Made by a program: the position numbers and the translations under genes. Positions 21,854 through 32,900 of a stretch of 60,000 nucleotides of DNA are shown in pieces. This DNA comes from Symsagittifera roscoffensis (Eukaryota > Xenacoelomorpha > Acoela > Convolutidae): positions 50,984,684-51,044,683 of the forward strand of contig NC_087064.1 in assembly GCF_963678635.1 (NCBI RefSeq), written 5' to 3'. Each line of letters opens with the position of its first letter. The first letter of the stretch is position 1. A model generated the notes under the pieces. It saw nothing but the letters and a program-made list of their open reading frames with translations, was not told the DNA's origin and made no database searches.

Positions 21854-22161
21854 CAGGGGCAGATTTAGGTATGGGGCGGGGGCGGATGGTCTCCCTCAGG
21901 GATTCGACCCCATGCCGACCCAAAGGGTCCCCCTTTGTACTATTTTGAGATATCCATTTTTGGCTGACTGACCTTAAAATTTTTCTAAGGACGCCTTTGG
22001 CGTCAAGGTATACTAATTTTCAGGGGGGAGTGCGCGCCAAAAAAAACGCTATTTTTTGGTCGAAATTTTCCAAAAACTGCCTAAAAACGCCCTTTTTGGC
22101 CTGTTTTTTCAAAATTTTTGAAAATCCCCCCTCCCTCGAGAAAATCCTAGATCAGCCCCTG
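21854..22161 (-). mobile_element. complete hAT-like MITE with imperfect 8-bp target duplication
   Basis: 308 bases. The left end is CAGGGGCAGATTTAGG, and the right end CCTAGATCAGCCCCTG is its imperfect inverted complement. The flanks TTGTCATC (21846-21853) and TGCTCATC (22162-22169) agree in 6 of 8 positions, as expected for an old hAT insertion. The interior contains GGGTCCCCCTTTGTAC and the GCGCGCC core in opposite orientation to the copy at 5510. No coding capacity, hence non-autonomous. Confidence 0.8.
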
Positions 22162-22359
22162 TGCTCATCCAAAAATGTTGCTTAAGAACTAAATCAAAAC
22201 TAGTTTTGGTTAAAAGCCAACAGCGCAGACCTACCTGGAAAAAAAAGTTGAGATATCGCTAGTATATAGTGCTTGCAAACCAATCCTGATCGATCCGATT
22301 GTTTGGCTGTTAGTTTTTTGATCTCGGGTTTTTCATCTCGGGTTAGTTTTTGATCTCAA

Positions 22360-22640
22360 ATTTGTAAAAAAAAAAGGCCAAAAAAGGGGTTTATATGCAC
22401 TTCTTGAAAAATTTCGACCAAAAAATCGCATTTTCTCGGCGCGCTCCCCCCAAAAAATTAGTATAGATTGGCTCCAAAGGCGTCTTTAGAAAATTTTTAA
22501 GGTCTTTCGGCCAAAAATTGATTTCTCAAAATAGTACAAAAGGGGACCTTTTGGGTCGGCAGGGGGTCGAATCTCTGAAAAGGAAGCGTCGGAACCCCCC
22601 ATCCTCGCCCCCCCCCCCCAAAAACCGCTACTGGTTTGAA
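22360..22640 (+). mobile_element. partial copy of the same hAT-like MITE family
   Basis: Shares the family interior in the orientation of the 5510 copy: AAAAAATCGCATTTTCTCGG, GGCGCGCTCCCCCC, AGTACAAAAGGGGACC and GGCAGGGGGTCGAATCTC. It ends in a long C run. The terminal repeats are missing or too diverged, so it is a fragment. Confidence 0.65.
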
Positions 22641-24129
22641 TGATATCAAAGATAGTTACATACGCAAAAATAGTGAACTACTACTGAACTTACACAAACA
22701 AAATCTAGCGGGCTTTTTTTCGAAAGCATCAATGGCCGAACAATAGTATCAAAACTTCAAAATTTTGAGTTTGAAAGCAAGAAAAAATTATCACCCGAAA
22801 ATTATATGGTTCTTTGCTTCTAAGTTTCTGCGTTAATATTTGTCTTATACTATCATCAGCCATAAAAAATTTACCAACTGTGACTCATCAGCTATGAGAA
22901 ATTTGCCAACTGTGCATAAAAATTCTCTCGTCTCGAATATCCTACATTTTCGAGGAAACAGAAAATTGGAAAAACCAGATAAGGCAAAAGTCCATATAAA
23001 ATTTCTAATTGTTTTGCTGTATTGGTCGAGGCAAGCAATCTGTGTTGATGTTTTTCTCTTCTCTGGTTCACGCCGGCGTAGTTGCTAAGAAAACCAAAGA
23101 TTTTTGATTGGTTGAGCTCCATTCAGCTTTTTTAGCGCAGTAAAAAAGACTTATGAACATTTTTTTTCTGTTTTTTTTTCTATCTCTCACATAAATGCTT
23201 GAAAATGTTTTTATTAAGCTGCGGTAATAGAATATTCGATTTTTCTACCACAGAAACTGGAATGGAATCTAGAAAAAAATGTTTAGAGGTGTTTCCTTTT
23301 TTATATAATAACCGTCGAAACATTTGTTTTACTATTTAAGACAGCAACCAGTTGATCTTAATAGTATATGGTATCTGCTGCATCAGTGCCATTCCACGGC
23401 CTCTTTTAATTTTAGGAAACGAGTTTTTTGCCCGCAGAATGTTCTTTAAAATGAGTTTTTTGGCCGCAAAAATCAAAAACTCAAATTTGTTCAAGAGTTC
23501 TTTTTTTATCAAAATACAAACGTAATTTCCAACGCAACAAATCTCTTTTTTTTGTTCAATTTTTTGCATGTTAAGTTTTCTATGACAGTTTTTTTTTTTC
23601 ATTTATTTGCTGATCTGAATTCCCAAGCTGATTTTTGTATCGCACATTCGAATTTTTATTTATGAATTGATTTTGATTTCAATTTAAAGCAATTCTGTGT
23701 CTGCAAAAACTGCCAACTTAAGGATGAAAAAACTTTAAAACATTCAAATTCAAAGTCAATTTAAAAAGTCAGTTTCTGAATTTTACTCCGCATTAACGTC
23801 ACCTTTAATTTTTGTTCGTGGGTTTCACAAAAAACTGCAAAGCTCGCAGAAATATATACTGAATTGTGGCAAATTGATTTTGATTTTAAATATGGGGAAC
23901 TGGAAGTCCACAAAAAGCTTAACCAAACACAAACCACAATTTTTTTGCTTAGCTAGTGTAGAATTGGTGATTCTACTGTATTACATGCTATAGAAAACTG
24001 AGCGTAAGACTGATTCGTCATTAAGTTAAGTAGCAGAGTAAACAATTGGTTAAGTTGCAAAATCGACCAAAACAAACAGAGACTAAGCAGGATTTTGAAA
24101 CGGTACCGATTTTGCAAACCCCCACAATT
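22641..24129. other. AT-rich DNA, nothing recognised
   Basis: Only short frames without recognisable motifs, and no bounded repeat. Confidence 0.5.
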
Positions 24130-24960
24130 GGAAACTACCGGGCTAGTTTACTGAAACTCATAGGACGGACACTAGAGATGATTTGACCCGGGCATGCAAA
24201 AATCCAGACCCTCCGGACCCCCAGGCCCCAAGTAATAACTATCAGAATTGATGGCCCTATCCGAACTCGGCAACTAGCGGTTCGAATGGAACCAAAATAT
24301 AGCATGTTATAGCCCTAGTTGAGGGAAGCTTAAGTTTAGAAACCCAGACCCCCTGGACCCCTACTTCCGGTGCTATGCCCTATGCAAATAGCCCCCACCC
24401 CGACTTCCGGAAGTCGTTTCTCGGACCCCACTGAACGCAGGGAGCTAAAACTTCGGGATAGCATAGGTAACACCAAGGTACGTCTTGTATCAAAATATGA
24501 ACCAAATCCGGTGGTTGGATTGGAAGCTATTAGCACTTGAAAAAACACCCCGTATACCGGAAACAGGCAATTTACGCGAAATGATGAACGGTGGCATAAT
24601 GACATAAGATACAAACCCCAAAAAAGACCCCTGGTGAGTGAAAACCCTCCGGCGACTCCTTCCGGTGTTAATAGTCTTTTTCCGGAAAAAGTGACAATGG
24701 ACCTTAGTAATGGGATAAATTGTGAAGTATTAATGGAATATGGATAGAACTTGGTAGTTAGGACCTCCATGGGGTTTTGAACCCAAATATGGAAGTTTGA
24801 CCCCGGTTGACCCCTGGATGACTTTAAGTGGACCTTTGGGCGTTTTGACTTCAAACTTGTATGTAAAACCCTGAGATTAACACCGTAAAGTAGCGTTTTT
24901 CCCAGCCCAACCCCTGGAAATGAGAATGGGTCACCTTGCTGAAAATTGGGAGGAAAACTT
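24130..24960 (+). repeat. highly diverged isolated copy of the 835-bp repeat
   Basis: Landmarks of the 835-bp monomer occur in the same order and spacing: CTCATAGGACGG, GATGATTTGACCCGGGCATG, ATGTTATAGCCCTAGTTGAG, CCCTACTTCCGGTGCTATGC, GGCAATTTACGCGAAATGATG and TTCCGGTGTTAATAG. It is much richer in G and C than the array copies and only one unit long, so it is an old dispersed copy 14 kb outside the arrays. On the minus strand it is open from 25010 to 24336 (224 codons, no ATG at the start). That frame aligns with the minus-strand frames of array monomers (shared FxGKxLLTPExVAG), but a coding role is unproven. Confidence 0.65.
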
Positions 24961-25010
24961 ATATTGGGAATTAGAGCAGAAGCCGATCGAGATACAGTTG
25001 TACGTTGCAA

Positions 25011-26744
25011 CCTTGGAGTAGTTGATTTAATTCAAAAAGGACTTGGTAAGCATTGGGTTCAGTTTAGCTTGGCGAGTGGTCTATTAATAGCATCTCAACG
25101 AGGTTAAAGAAAAGTCGTCCCAGAGGAAATTGATAGTAATAGAACCGTTGCTTGTAAATTAAGTGTCTTTAATCGTATGAACGGACGGGGATTTTACTTG
25201 GCTTCCCAGAGGTGACTTTTTGGTTTGATTTGATCCCTAATAGAAGCAATACATTACCCTGATAGCTAGAAGGTCGGGATTGGAATAGAGTACAGATGGA
25301 AATTTTAGATGCCTGAAATGAATTAGCTACCCATAGAAAGGGTCTCCCCTACCCTTAGGAGGTCGGAACGTTAACGGATATTTAAAATTAAGATCTTGGG
25401 AGGGTCAGTGGGTAAACATAGCATGGTTTAGAGGTTAGTTGAACTCGAGGGCTGAAGTCACTGAGGTCAGGAATTAGTTGATTAGAACCGTATGACATTT
25501 GTTTGCTTGGTTAAATTGTGACAGCTACCGCATACCGGGTAACTAATAAGCGTGAAAACATTGATAAAAGAAACCCAAGTTCGCACGTGGCAGAAGTGAC
25601 AGGGGGATGGATATAGCCTTAAAAAATGTGCGGACGGGTGATTTAAGCGGATGTCAGGACCGATAGGGAATGGCGTGACTTAACTAAAACTAAGTGTAAA
25701 GAAAGATAAGGAATTAGAGGGTACAGGAGAGCCTTTAAGAGTCAGAACAGTGTTAGCAACTATTAGGAGTTGTTGGTTCTCGTCAGAGAAGAGAAGAATT
25801 ATTACTAGCGAATCAAGTAGTTAGATCTCGAAGTAAGAAAACAACTGTAGCAGAAATAGTAGATAGTTGCTTCTCGTCAGAGATTCTCTAGAGAGAGAAT
25901 AGTTCAGTATTAGTGGAGTTAGCTGGAAGTTAATTGCAATAAGGCAATTTATGCTGATAAGTCGCAGACCCTTTTCCTTTTGATTTGATTATTATATTAT
26001 AACCTGGCCAATCCGAGCCCTCTGTAATCAGACGTATAATCATCTGAATTAAATTACAATTAGAAACTCTTGCGATTGTATCGAGTAGACAAGACAGCCG
26101 AAAGAGCAATACACAACAGAGGGCAAGCAACAGAGAGCAATACAGGATTTTTGCCACCAAACCAACACTTTTGGGATTGTAAAAAGTAGTGAATCTCTGT
26201 CGCCCCGCTGAATTCACTGCCAAAGGCACAGCTTGCGAAGGAATCCCCTAATTCTACAGCTAGGTTCCTAGCAGATCATTTCATGGTTTTAATATATATT
26301 TTTTAATCGTTTGCAATGTATATTAATCCACGCCAACTTCAGAAAAATACACAAGTAGGACTCTTCATTGGTTTTTCTTATTGGCTCTTGAACTATTTTG
26401 TCGTTTCACAGGACTTCATTTATGAAAGCACAATACTGTCTTTTCCTCAAAAAGGGCAACAGTCAAAATCAGGCATTGCAATTAAATTGGACAGATTTTC
26501 GATAGCATTTAACAACATTTCGAAATTTTAAGTAACTAATTAAAATTTTAAATAAAGTTGTGAGTCGATTTAATTGACCTCAGGCAAATGCTTACAATAC
26601 TTTATGGACTAGACGAAATCTTGGGTCGACAAAACGTTTTTTTTTGTCTAATAGAAGAGTTGGAACCTCCAGGAATTATTGTTTTCTGGTCTTAGTGATC
26701 ATGATAGTTTAGTCTATTAGTTTGTCGATTATTTTTCCTTCAAA
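25011..26744. other. unidentified stretch with raised GC to about 25.9 kb
   Basis: 25011-25930 has a more balanced composition than the surrounding DNA and two copies of CTTCTCGTCAGAGA or GTTCTCGTCAGAGA about 100 bases apart (near 25775 and 25870). It looks like transposable-element-derived sequence continuing from the diverged 835-bp copy, but I cannot assign it. 25931-26744 is AT-rich with nothing recognised. Confidence 0.4.
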
Positions 26745-26750
26745 TTTATT
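26745..26750 (-). terminator. candidate polyadenylation signal of the decarboxylase gene
   Basis: AATAAA on the minus strand, about 73 bases downstream of the stop codon at 26823-26825. Position and sequence fit, but the cleavage site and the GU-rich element are not established. Confidence 0.5.
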
Positions 26751-26822
26751 TTGTCTGTTTTGGTCAGTATTTGACTTCTGATTTCTCTTTGATCACTTGA
26801 TGACGTCATCGTGATCACGTGT

Positions 26823-26981
26823 TCACCACAGATGTAGACTTTGTGTCTGTCTGAGCTTCTTGGTTCTGCCTCTGAAGGGACCAGTCATCAGCTCAGACAC
26901 TGGGCAGAAAGGGGCTCCCTCCTCTATGATGACAGTATCCGCTCCCAGTTCCAGGGGCTTCAGGTCCAGCCTCTTCATTCC
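26823..26981 (-). CDS. decarboxylase exon 10, C-terminal tail (residues 499-550)
   Basis: Acceptor TATCCAG after a pyrimidine tract. Encodes [20 protein letters not shown], then [20 protein letters not shown], and ends at TGA 26823. GC-rich relative to the intron sequence. The tail has no domain that I recognise. It makes the protein about 70 residues longer than a 480-residue DOPA decarboxylase and shorter than vertebrate histidine decarboxylase. Confidence 0.72.
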   Translation of the reverse strand, partial: GMKRLDLKPLELGADTVIIEEGAPFCPVSELMTGPFRGRTKKLRQTQSLHLW

Positions 26982-29900
26982 CTGGATACAGTATCAAGAG
27001 TGAAGGTTCTTGTTATTTTTAAAAGAGCATTGATTTTTTATATTAGTTTCAATGGACTTATGCAATGAGCGTAACCTTTAAGGGAAGTTTTGAAAGTTTT
27101 ACGCCGATGATGGTGATTAGAGTTAACTTTGGAACTCCATCCGTGTATAGTCTAACAGAAGCAGTTTTTTCAATAGCCGGGTATCAAAAAAATCGACAAC
27201 AAGAATTCATGATTTCTGAGCACAAGCATGTTTGAGTTACCTTTGAATCGACCACCTCCCCGTTGGGTCCCGGCTGTTCCAGATGATGTTCATCGTCCAT
27301 ATCGCTCGGACGCAGGATCTTATCCGCAAACTGCTGGATCACTAAAACAGACCATACGAGAACACCTGCAGCCGCATTATTGCTTCAATAAGCAGCAATT
27401 TCCGAAGTGATTTTTTTCTACTCTCCATTGTGGAGAGTATCTGAAAAACTCAAAGCAACACAAATAGACAATTTGGACCTTTGAAGGAAAAAACTGACGA
27501 TCGATTTCAATCTGGAAAATGTATTAAAAAATTCAGAGGAGCTCTTTATTTGAAAAATCTCTTTCTCATAAACAAATCTTTTGAGGCAAACTCACTTTAA
27601 GCGAAAGACGAATGATATAAAAACAACAAAGGCAGTTGTCACTATAGACTCGTAATTTTTGAATTTAGGAAACGGAATTTTGGTAAACCTTTCCATGCGT
27701 ATGTGATGTCGGCTTCGTTGGCGTTCTCGGCACAGACTGCGAATCGAACCATGTACTTCCCATTGAGACTACTGGGCACCATGTGGAGTCTTCCACTCTC
27801 GTTGATGCTGTTAATGAGTGTCTCGCTGAACTTGTTGGGACCGACCATGCGGAAACACACCAGCCCCATCTCCACTTTGTTCATCACTTCGAAACGACGA
27901 TCCTGCTTCACCAGATGTCTATTAGAACAAAAAAGAACCGTCCGTTGTTATACAATCAAACAATTGTGTTATATCACGAGTTCAGTTTTTGCTTCAGCGA
28001 AATTCAAACAAATTTTGAATTCAGTTTTGATACTTTACGTACTTGTGATCCAGCGCAAAGTTACAATTGACGTCGATAACTTTAATAAAAGCTACGATCA
28101 ATATGTACCATTGGAACATTACGAGGCCAAACTGTACATTTTGTGAATTTTAAGCGGATTCCACAACAGGCGAAAAACAGAATTGTTGCGGAATCCGCAA
28201 CATTGCTAATTTTTATGATCTTCTTTGCTGTTTTAGATTCCCTGGACAAATAGCTGAAGCAATCTATTGCTCGAAATTGCTCCAAAATTAGGCAACTTGC
28301 GTAATCCGCAACAAATTTTTTGGAATCCGCTACAAAATTTGCGGAAACCGAAACAGTTTGTGGAATCCACAAACAAGTATTATATGTGTTTAGTAAGCTT
28401 AAACTGTAGTAGAATCCGTAACTGTAAGCAAAATCCGCAAAATGCAAACGGAATCCACAAATTATCAGCTGAATCCGCATAAGTTTGTGGAATCCACTTA
28501 CTTTTGTAAAATTTGCTTACATTTGCGGAATCCGGAAGAACTACCTATTTTCGCTCGTTGCGGAATCCGAGACAAAATTAATGTACCGTCAAAATTTACG
28601 TTACAGGTATTTGTACGCGGAATCCAGGGAAATTTTGAATCCACTTACATTTGGAACATTATTAAGGACATGTCTCTGGAATCCAGGAACATTCAGGCAC
28701 AAAATTGTGCGCTTATCTAAAGCACAGTTTGGCCCCGTAATGACATATATTAGTGGAATGAACTCGAAACTAAGAAAAATTACCTTGATTGTTTTTCGCA
28801 AAATTACTAAGGTGTGAAACCACTTTTCTAATAACGAGTGGCTTAGGTCGCGATATGATCTTGCTTAGAAATTGAATTGAGGCAACCTACTTTACCATTT
28901 TAATAAGTTATCAGTCAATAAACATATCGGTTAGTTTATCAGCGTGTGGAAATATTTTAAAAATAACGTTTTCATTATGTTTTTTTATTGTTTTAAGAAA
29001 ATGACGGAATCTTTATGCGCAGGTTTTTTTTATTCTGTCAAAATATGGCAATATAGTTTTTGATTTATTTCTCAATATATCTAAAAGATATCGCTGTCTC
29101 CTGAGCTCAAATAAAAAACTTTACCTTTGATAAGTTTTTGTGAAGTTATGGGAGTTTGCAAATTTCTAATTCTGCCATTTGAGCATAATTAAACCTTGGT
29201 TCTATCTAAAATTGTTTCATTTAGTTTGCTTCTATTAAGTTTGCTTCATGGATACGCTTCTAATCAAATTTGAAGTATCCAGTGACGGAGTTTGGGGGGA
29301 AAGTGTGTGGAGTATACGCTTTTTTGGGGATTCAACACCCTGATCACTTAAAGAGTCCCCTCTGAAACTATTTTTCGATTTCCTTTACCGCTCTATCAAA
29401 TCGTAAGCAAGCTTTGCTTAAGCTGACATCGGCGTTAATATTTAAGAGAGCGCGTGCGCCAAAAAACGCACTTTTTGGTCAAAACTTTCCAAAAACGCAA
29501 CTTTTTGGTCAGAATCGTCCAAAAACTTTTTTGCATGCGTTTTGAAACAGTGTTTATGTAGTGTTTTTGGACAACTCAGGAAATCAATTTCATTATTCCT
29601 CAGAAAGTCGACAAATCTTGACGAAAAAACGCTCCCCTCGCAGAAACACCTAGATCCACGCCTACCTGGGAGCATCCAACTGAGAGCATGCTAATTAATA
29701 CGTTTCTGATATGATATTGGAGTTTGCTGAGCGACTGGTATTTTAAGGTATATACAAGCTCCCATTTTTTCAGCACTTTTTAACTGTTCCAATTTAAAAT
29801 TTTTAAAATTAAAGTTCAAGCCAAGAAAAAAAATTGTTTTGAAACTTAATATATTGCAAAAAGCTTTGTTTGCTGACGTTGTATGAACAAATTACGAATT

Positions 29901-32900
29901 ATAGAAGCTTTTTCTGTGACAATAAATGCTACAGCTTAAATACAATTTTTACACTTTTTTCACGATAAGTTCCTTGGATAGTGACTGACTAACTCGAACT
30001 TCTTGGCGAGTTTACAGTGTCTTCTGATGTAGTTCCTCAGTCCCTCCACTCCGTAGTTGCGAATCACAAACCAAAGCTTAAGTGATCGGAACCTCCGACT
30101 CAGCGGAATGCCCCAGTGTCTGTAGTCGATACAGGATCCTGTGCAGAGCCAAAAATGGTGTAAGAAAGACTTTTAAAACAACAAAAAAAGCTCAATGTTC
30201 CATATAAAAGATAAATTTCAGTAGAAAGTGGATTTTTTTCTACTTTATTTAGAAGAATTCCTAAAAATTCCAAAAAAATTTGCTTCAAAAATCTTTTTTT
30301 TAATATATCATGAGCCATATGATCTTTAAGCCGATCCGACTGATACTGAAAAAAAAAGAGTGATGGTTTTGATGTGCAGACTGACCTGTGTTTTTGTGCT
30401 GCAGGTATAGTGGGTCGACATTGAATGCTCCTTTGATGGAATTGGAATCCTTCACCCACATACAGGAACAGTCGAAGTTCACCAACATCCACTTGTTTGG
30501 GTTTATGTTGAACGAACTTAAATCATTATAACAGGTACTACAGTAATCACTCCAAAAAGATTTTAAAATCGATTAAATTACGATAACTTAATTATTTTCG
30601 TAATTTTGAGTTTGTTAAATTAGTTCGAATAGTAAGAGTTCAGACCTATTTTCTCGGCAGAGAAGGTTTTTTTTTGGAATAAATTATGGGATTACAGATC
30701 ACGTTCCGGAGGGTTTTCTTTGATCATGACATTTTATCGACTAGGAATTTTCATTTAGGTATCAAAAATTGCTGGAAATCATTTTGAAAATAAGCGAGAT
30801 AAAAATGAGATTATTTCAGGTACTTGGATTTTTCGAAGCCAGCGAGATATTTGAAGCTGGATGTTAGAATCAGTGGCCGAGATTATTGAAATTTGAAGAA
30901 ATGCTTTCAGATCGTTGTAAGTTCTACTCACAAGATTATTTTCAGTTTTCGTTTGTATACGTTTAACAACGAAAAAAAAAACGAAAATATTGTCAAAAAT
31001 TAACAAAGTATGAATAAAAAACACAACCAAAAACCCTCAACAAAATCTTAAAAATAACTTGGCATGTTCGATGCCATCGAGGAGGTATCTGAACTCGGGA
31101 CATATCATCGCATTGCCAGCATATGCGCCGTCCACGTGTAGCCACACTTGTTCCTTGTGGCAGACCAGTCCCAACTCGGCTATGTTGTCGAAAGCGACTG
31201 AAGAAGTGGTGCCTAGAGTGGCCCCCACAAAGATAGGAATCAGACCCTGCTCACGGTCAGACGCAATGGCCGCCTACAGTTGAACAAGAATCCTTTTTTC
31301 TTTTTTTTTGAATTTTTCAGAAGAATTACATTTTTTCTTCTTTTCAGTACTTGAATAAGAACATTTGTTCTGAAACATCTTAAAAATTTCTCTTATTTGC
31401 ATTGTATGTGGCGCAATAAAACCGCAGCTTCCAACAAATAAGATTCTTTTAGGATCACCGAACTCAGGGAAAATTGGAATTGGCTGACGTGAAAATAAAC
31501 ATGATTGAATACTCACTCAAGTTAAAAGACCTCCCGCACGCTTCAGCTACCATTGTTTCTGTTGTGTCCGAAAGATGAAAGAGTTGCAATTAAGACTTAA
31601 AGATTTTGATGGTGACTTGAAGTGCTGAGAAACTCATTCGAATACCGAACGCAAACTTATACTAATTTTGACTAAGTTGGTTTTCATTTATCATGCAGAA
31701 TTTGTATAATTTGACATTGCCTTGAATGATTTGTGTTACTAAAACATTTTTTTTACTGATTGGAAATAGTTTTTCAGCTCAAAAAGTTTCGGGGGTGAAA
31801 AAACTTTTAGCGTAGAAAGTTATTAGCATGAAATTATATTGAGCAAAAAAGAGGCAGGGTGAAAACAGAAGAAACTTTTAATAACTCAGAGTGAACTAAC
31901 CTTAAGAGTGTCTCCTCTTAGCGAGAACTCAGAATCAGTGGGAAGTTGTCTGATCTGCACACAGGCTATCATGGCCGCCTTCTCCATGCTCGAGTGGGCC
32001 TGTTTGGAACAGTAGGCCACCATCTTGGAGAGAAACTCCCCATCCTCGCTGCAGGGGTTCTCCTCCCTCAGTTCCCTCAGACAGTTAGTCCTGGCGGAGA
32101 GAAGCGCCACCAGAATGCAGTCACTCGCAGAGCCCTGGAAGAGAAAAGCATATAAGAAAGTTATCTCAGAGATCCAAGAGTGATTTTTGAAACACTTTCT
32201 ACAAGCTCTCTTCGAAAATAGATGACTCTTCTTTTTTTTTTAAAATAACATCAAAAAATTCACATCATTCAAAATTTTGTCCAGGCTGTAAATTGTTGAT
32301 CGCGAAAGCAACATCGGCGCGATCGACAAAGAAAAAAAAAGTCGCGGACCTCGAATCAGGCAATTTGTGCAAATGCTACCAAACTTTTCAAAAAAAGCAA
32401 AAAAAATTGTTTCTTGTAAAGGTAAGTGACTTATTGCGTAAGGGACAAATGTGTGTGTGTTATTTAATTGATATGTTTAACTGACGCTTGTTGTGTATTT
32501 TGATCACTGTTTGACTGAGTGTTTGACTTGATTGTTTTCTAGTTTTTTGTGTTTGTGGTGACGACTCTGTTGTTGCCCCAAAAAAAAATTATATTTTACT
32601 TCGGGACCATGTGTAGACCCGTAACCAGAAAATTTTCTAAAACAGATCTGAAATAATCGTTTTCAGATCTGAAATAGGTTGTGAAACGTTTAAATAGCGC
32701 TTGAATACTTTAGGGATTGGTTATTTCAGATCTAATTTCAAGTCTGAAATTTTTTTTTCTTGGTTATTTCAGATCTGAAAAAACCTATTTCAGATCTAAT
32801 TTCATATGTGAAATTTACTTTTTCTTCGTCATTTCAGATCTGAAATTTGTAAATTCTTATCAAGATCTGAAATAAAGAATTTCAGATCTGAGAATTAACT

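Noticed and set aside
24336-25010. 224-codon minus-strand frame as a gene
   Set aside because: No ATG at its start, no domain, and it lies on a diverged copy of the 835-bp repeat. Kept only as a property of that repeat.
26841-27068. Plus-strand frames over decarboxylase exons (also 31059-31283, 31946-32155, 33667-33947, 37431-37619)
   Set aside because: They are shadows of the minus-strand exons, whose peptides, phases and splice sites match a known family.
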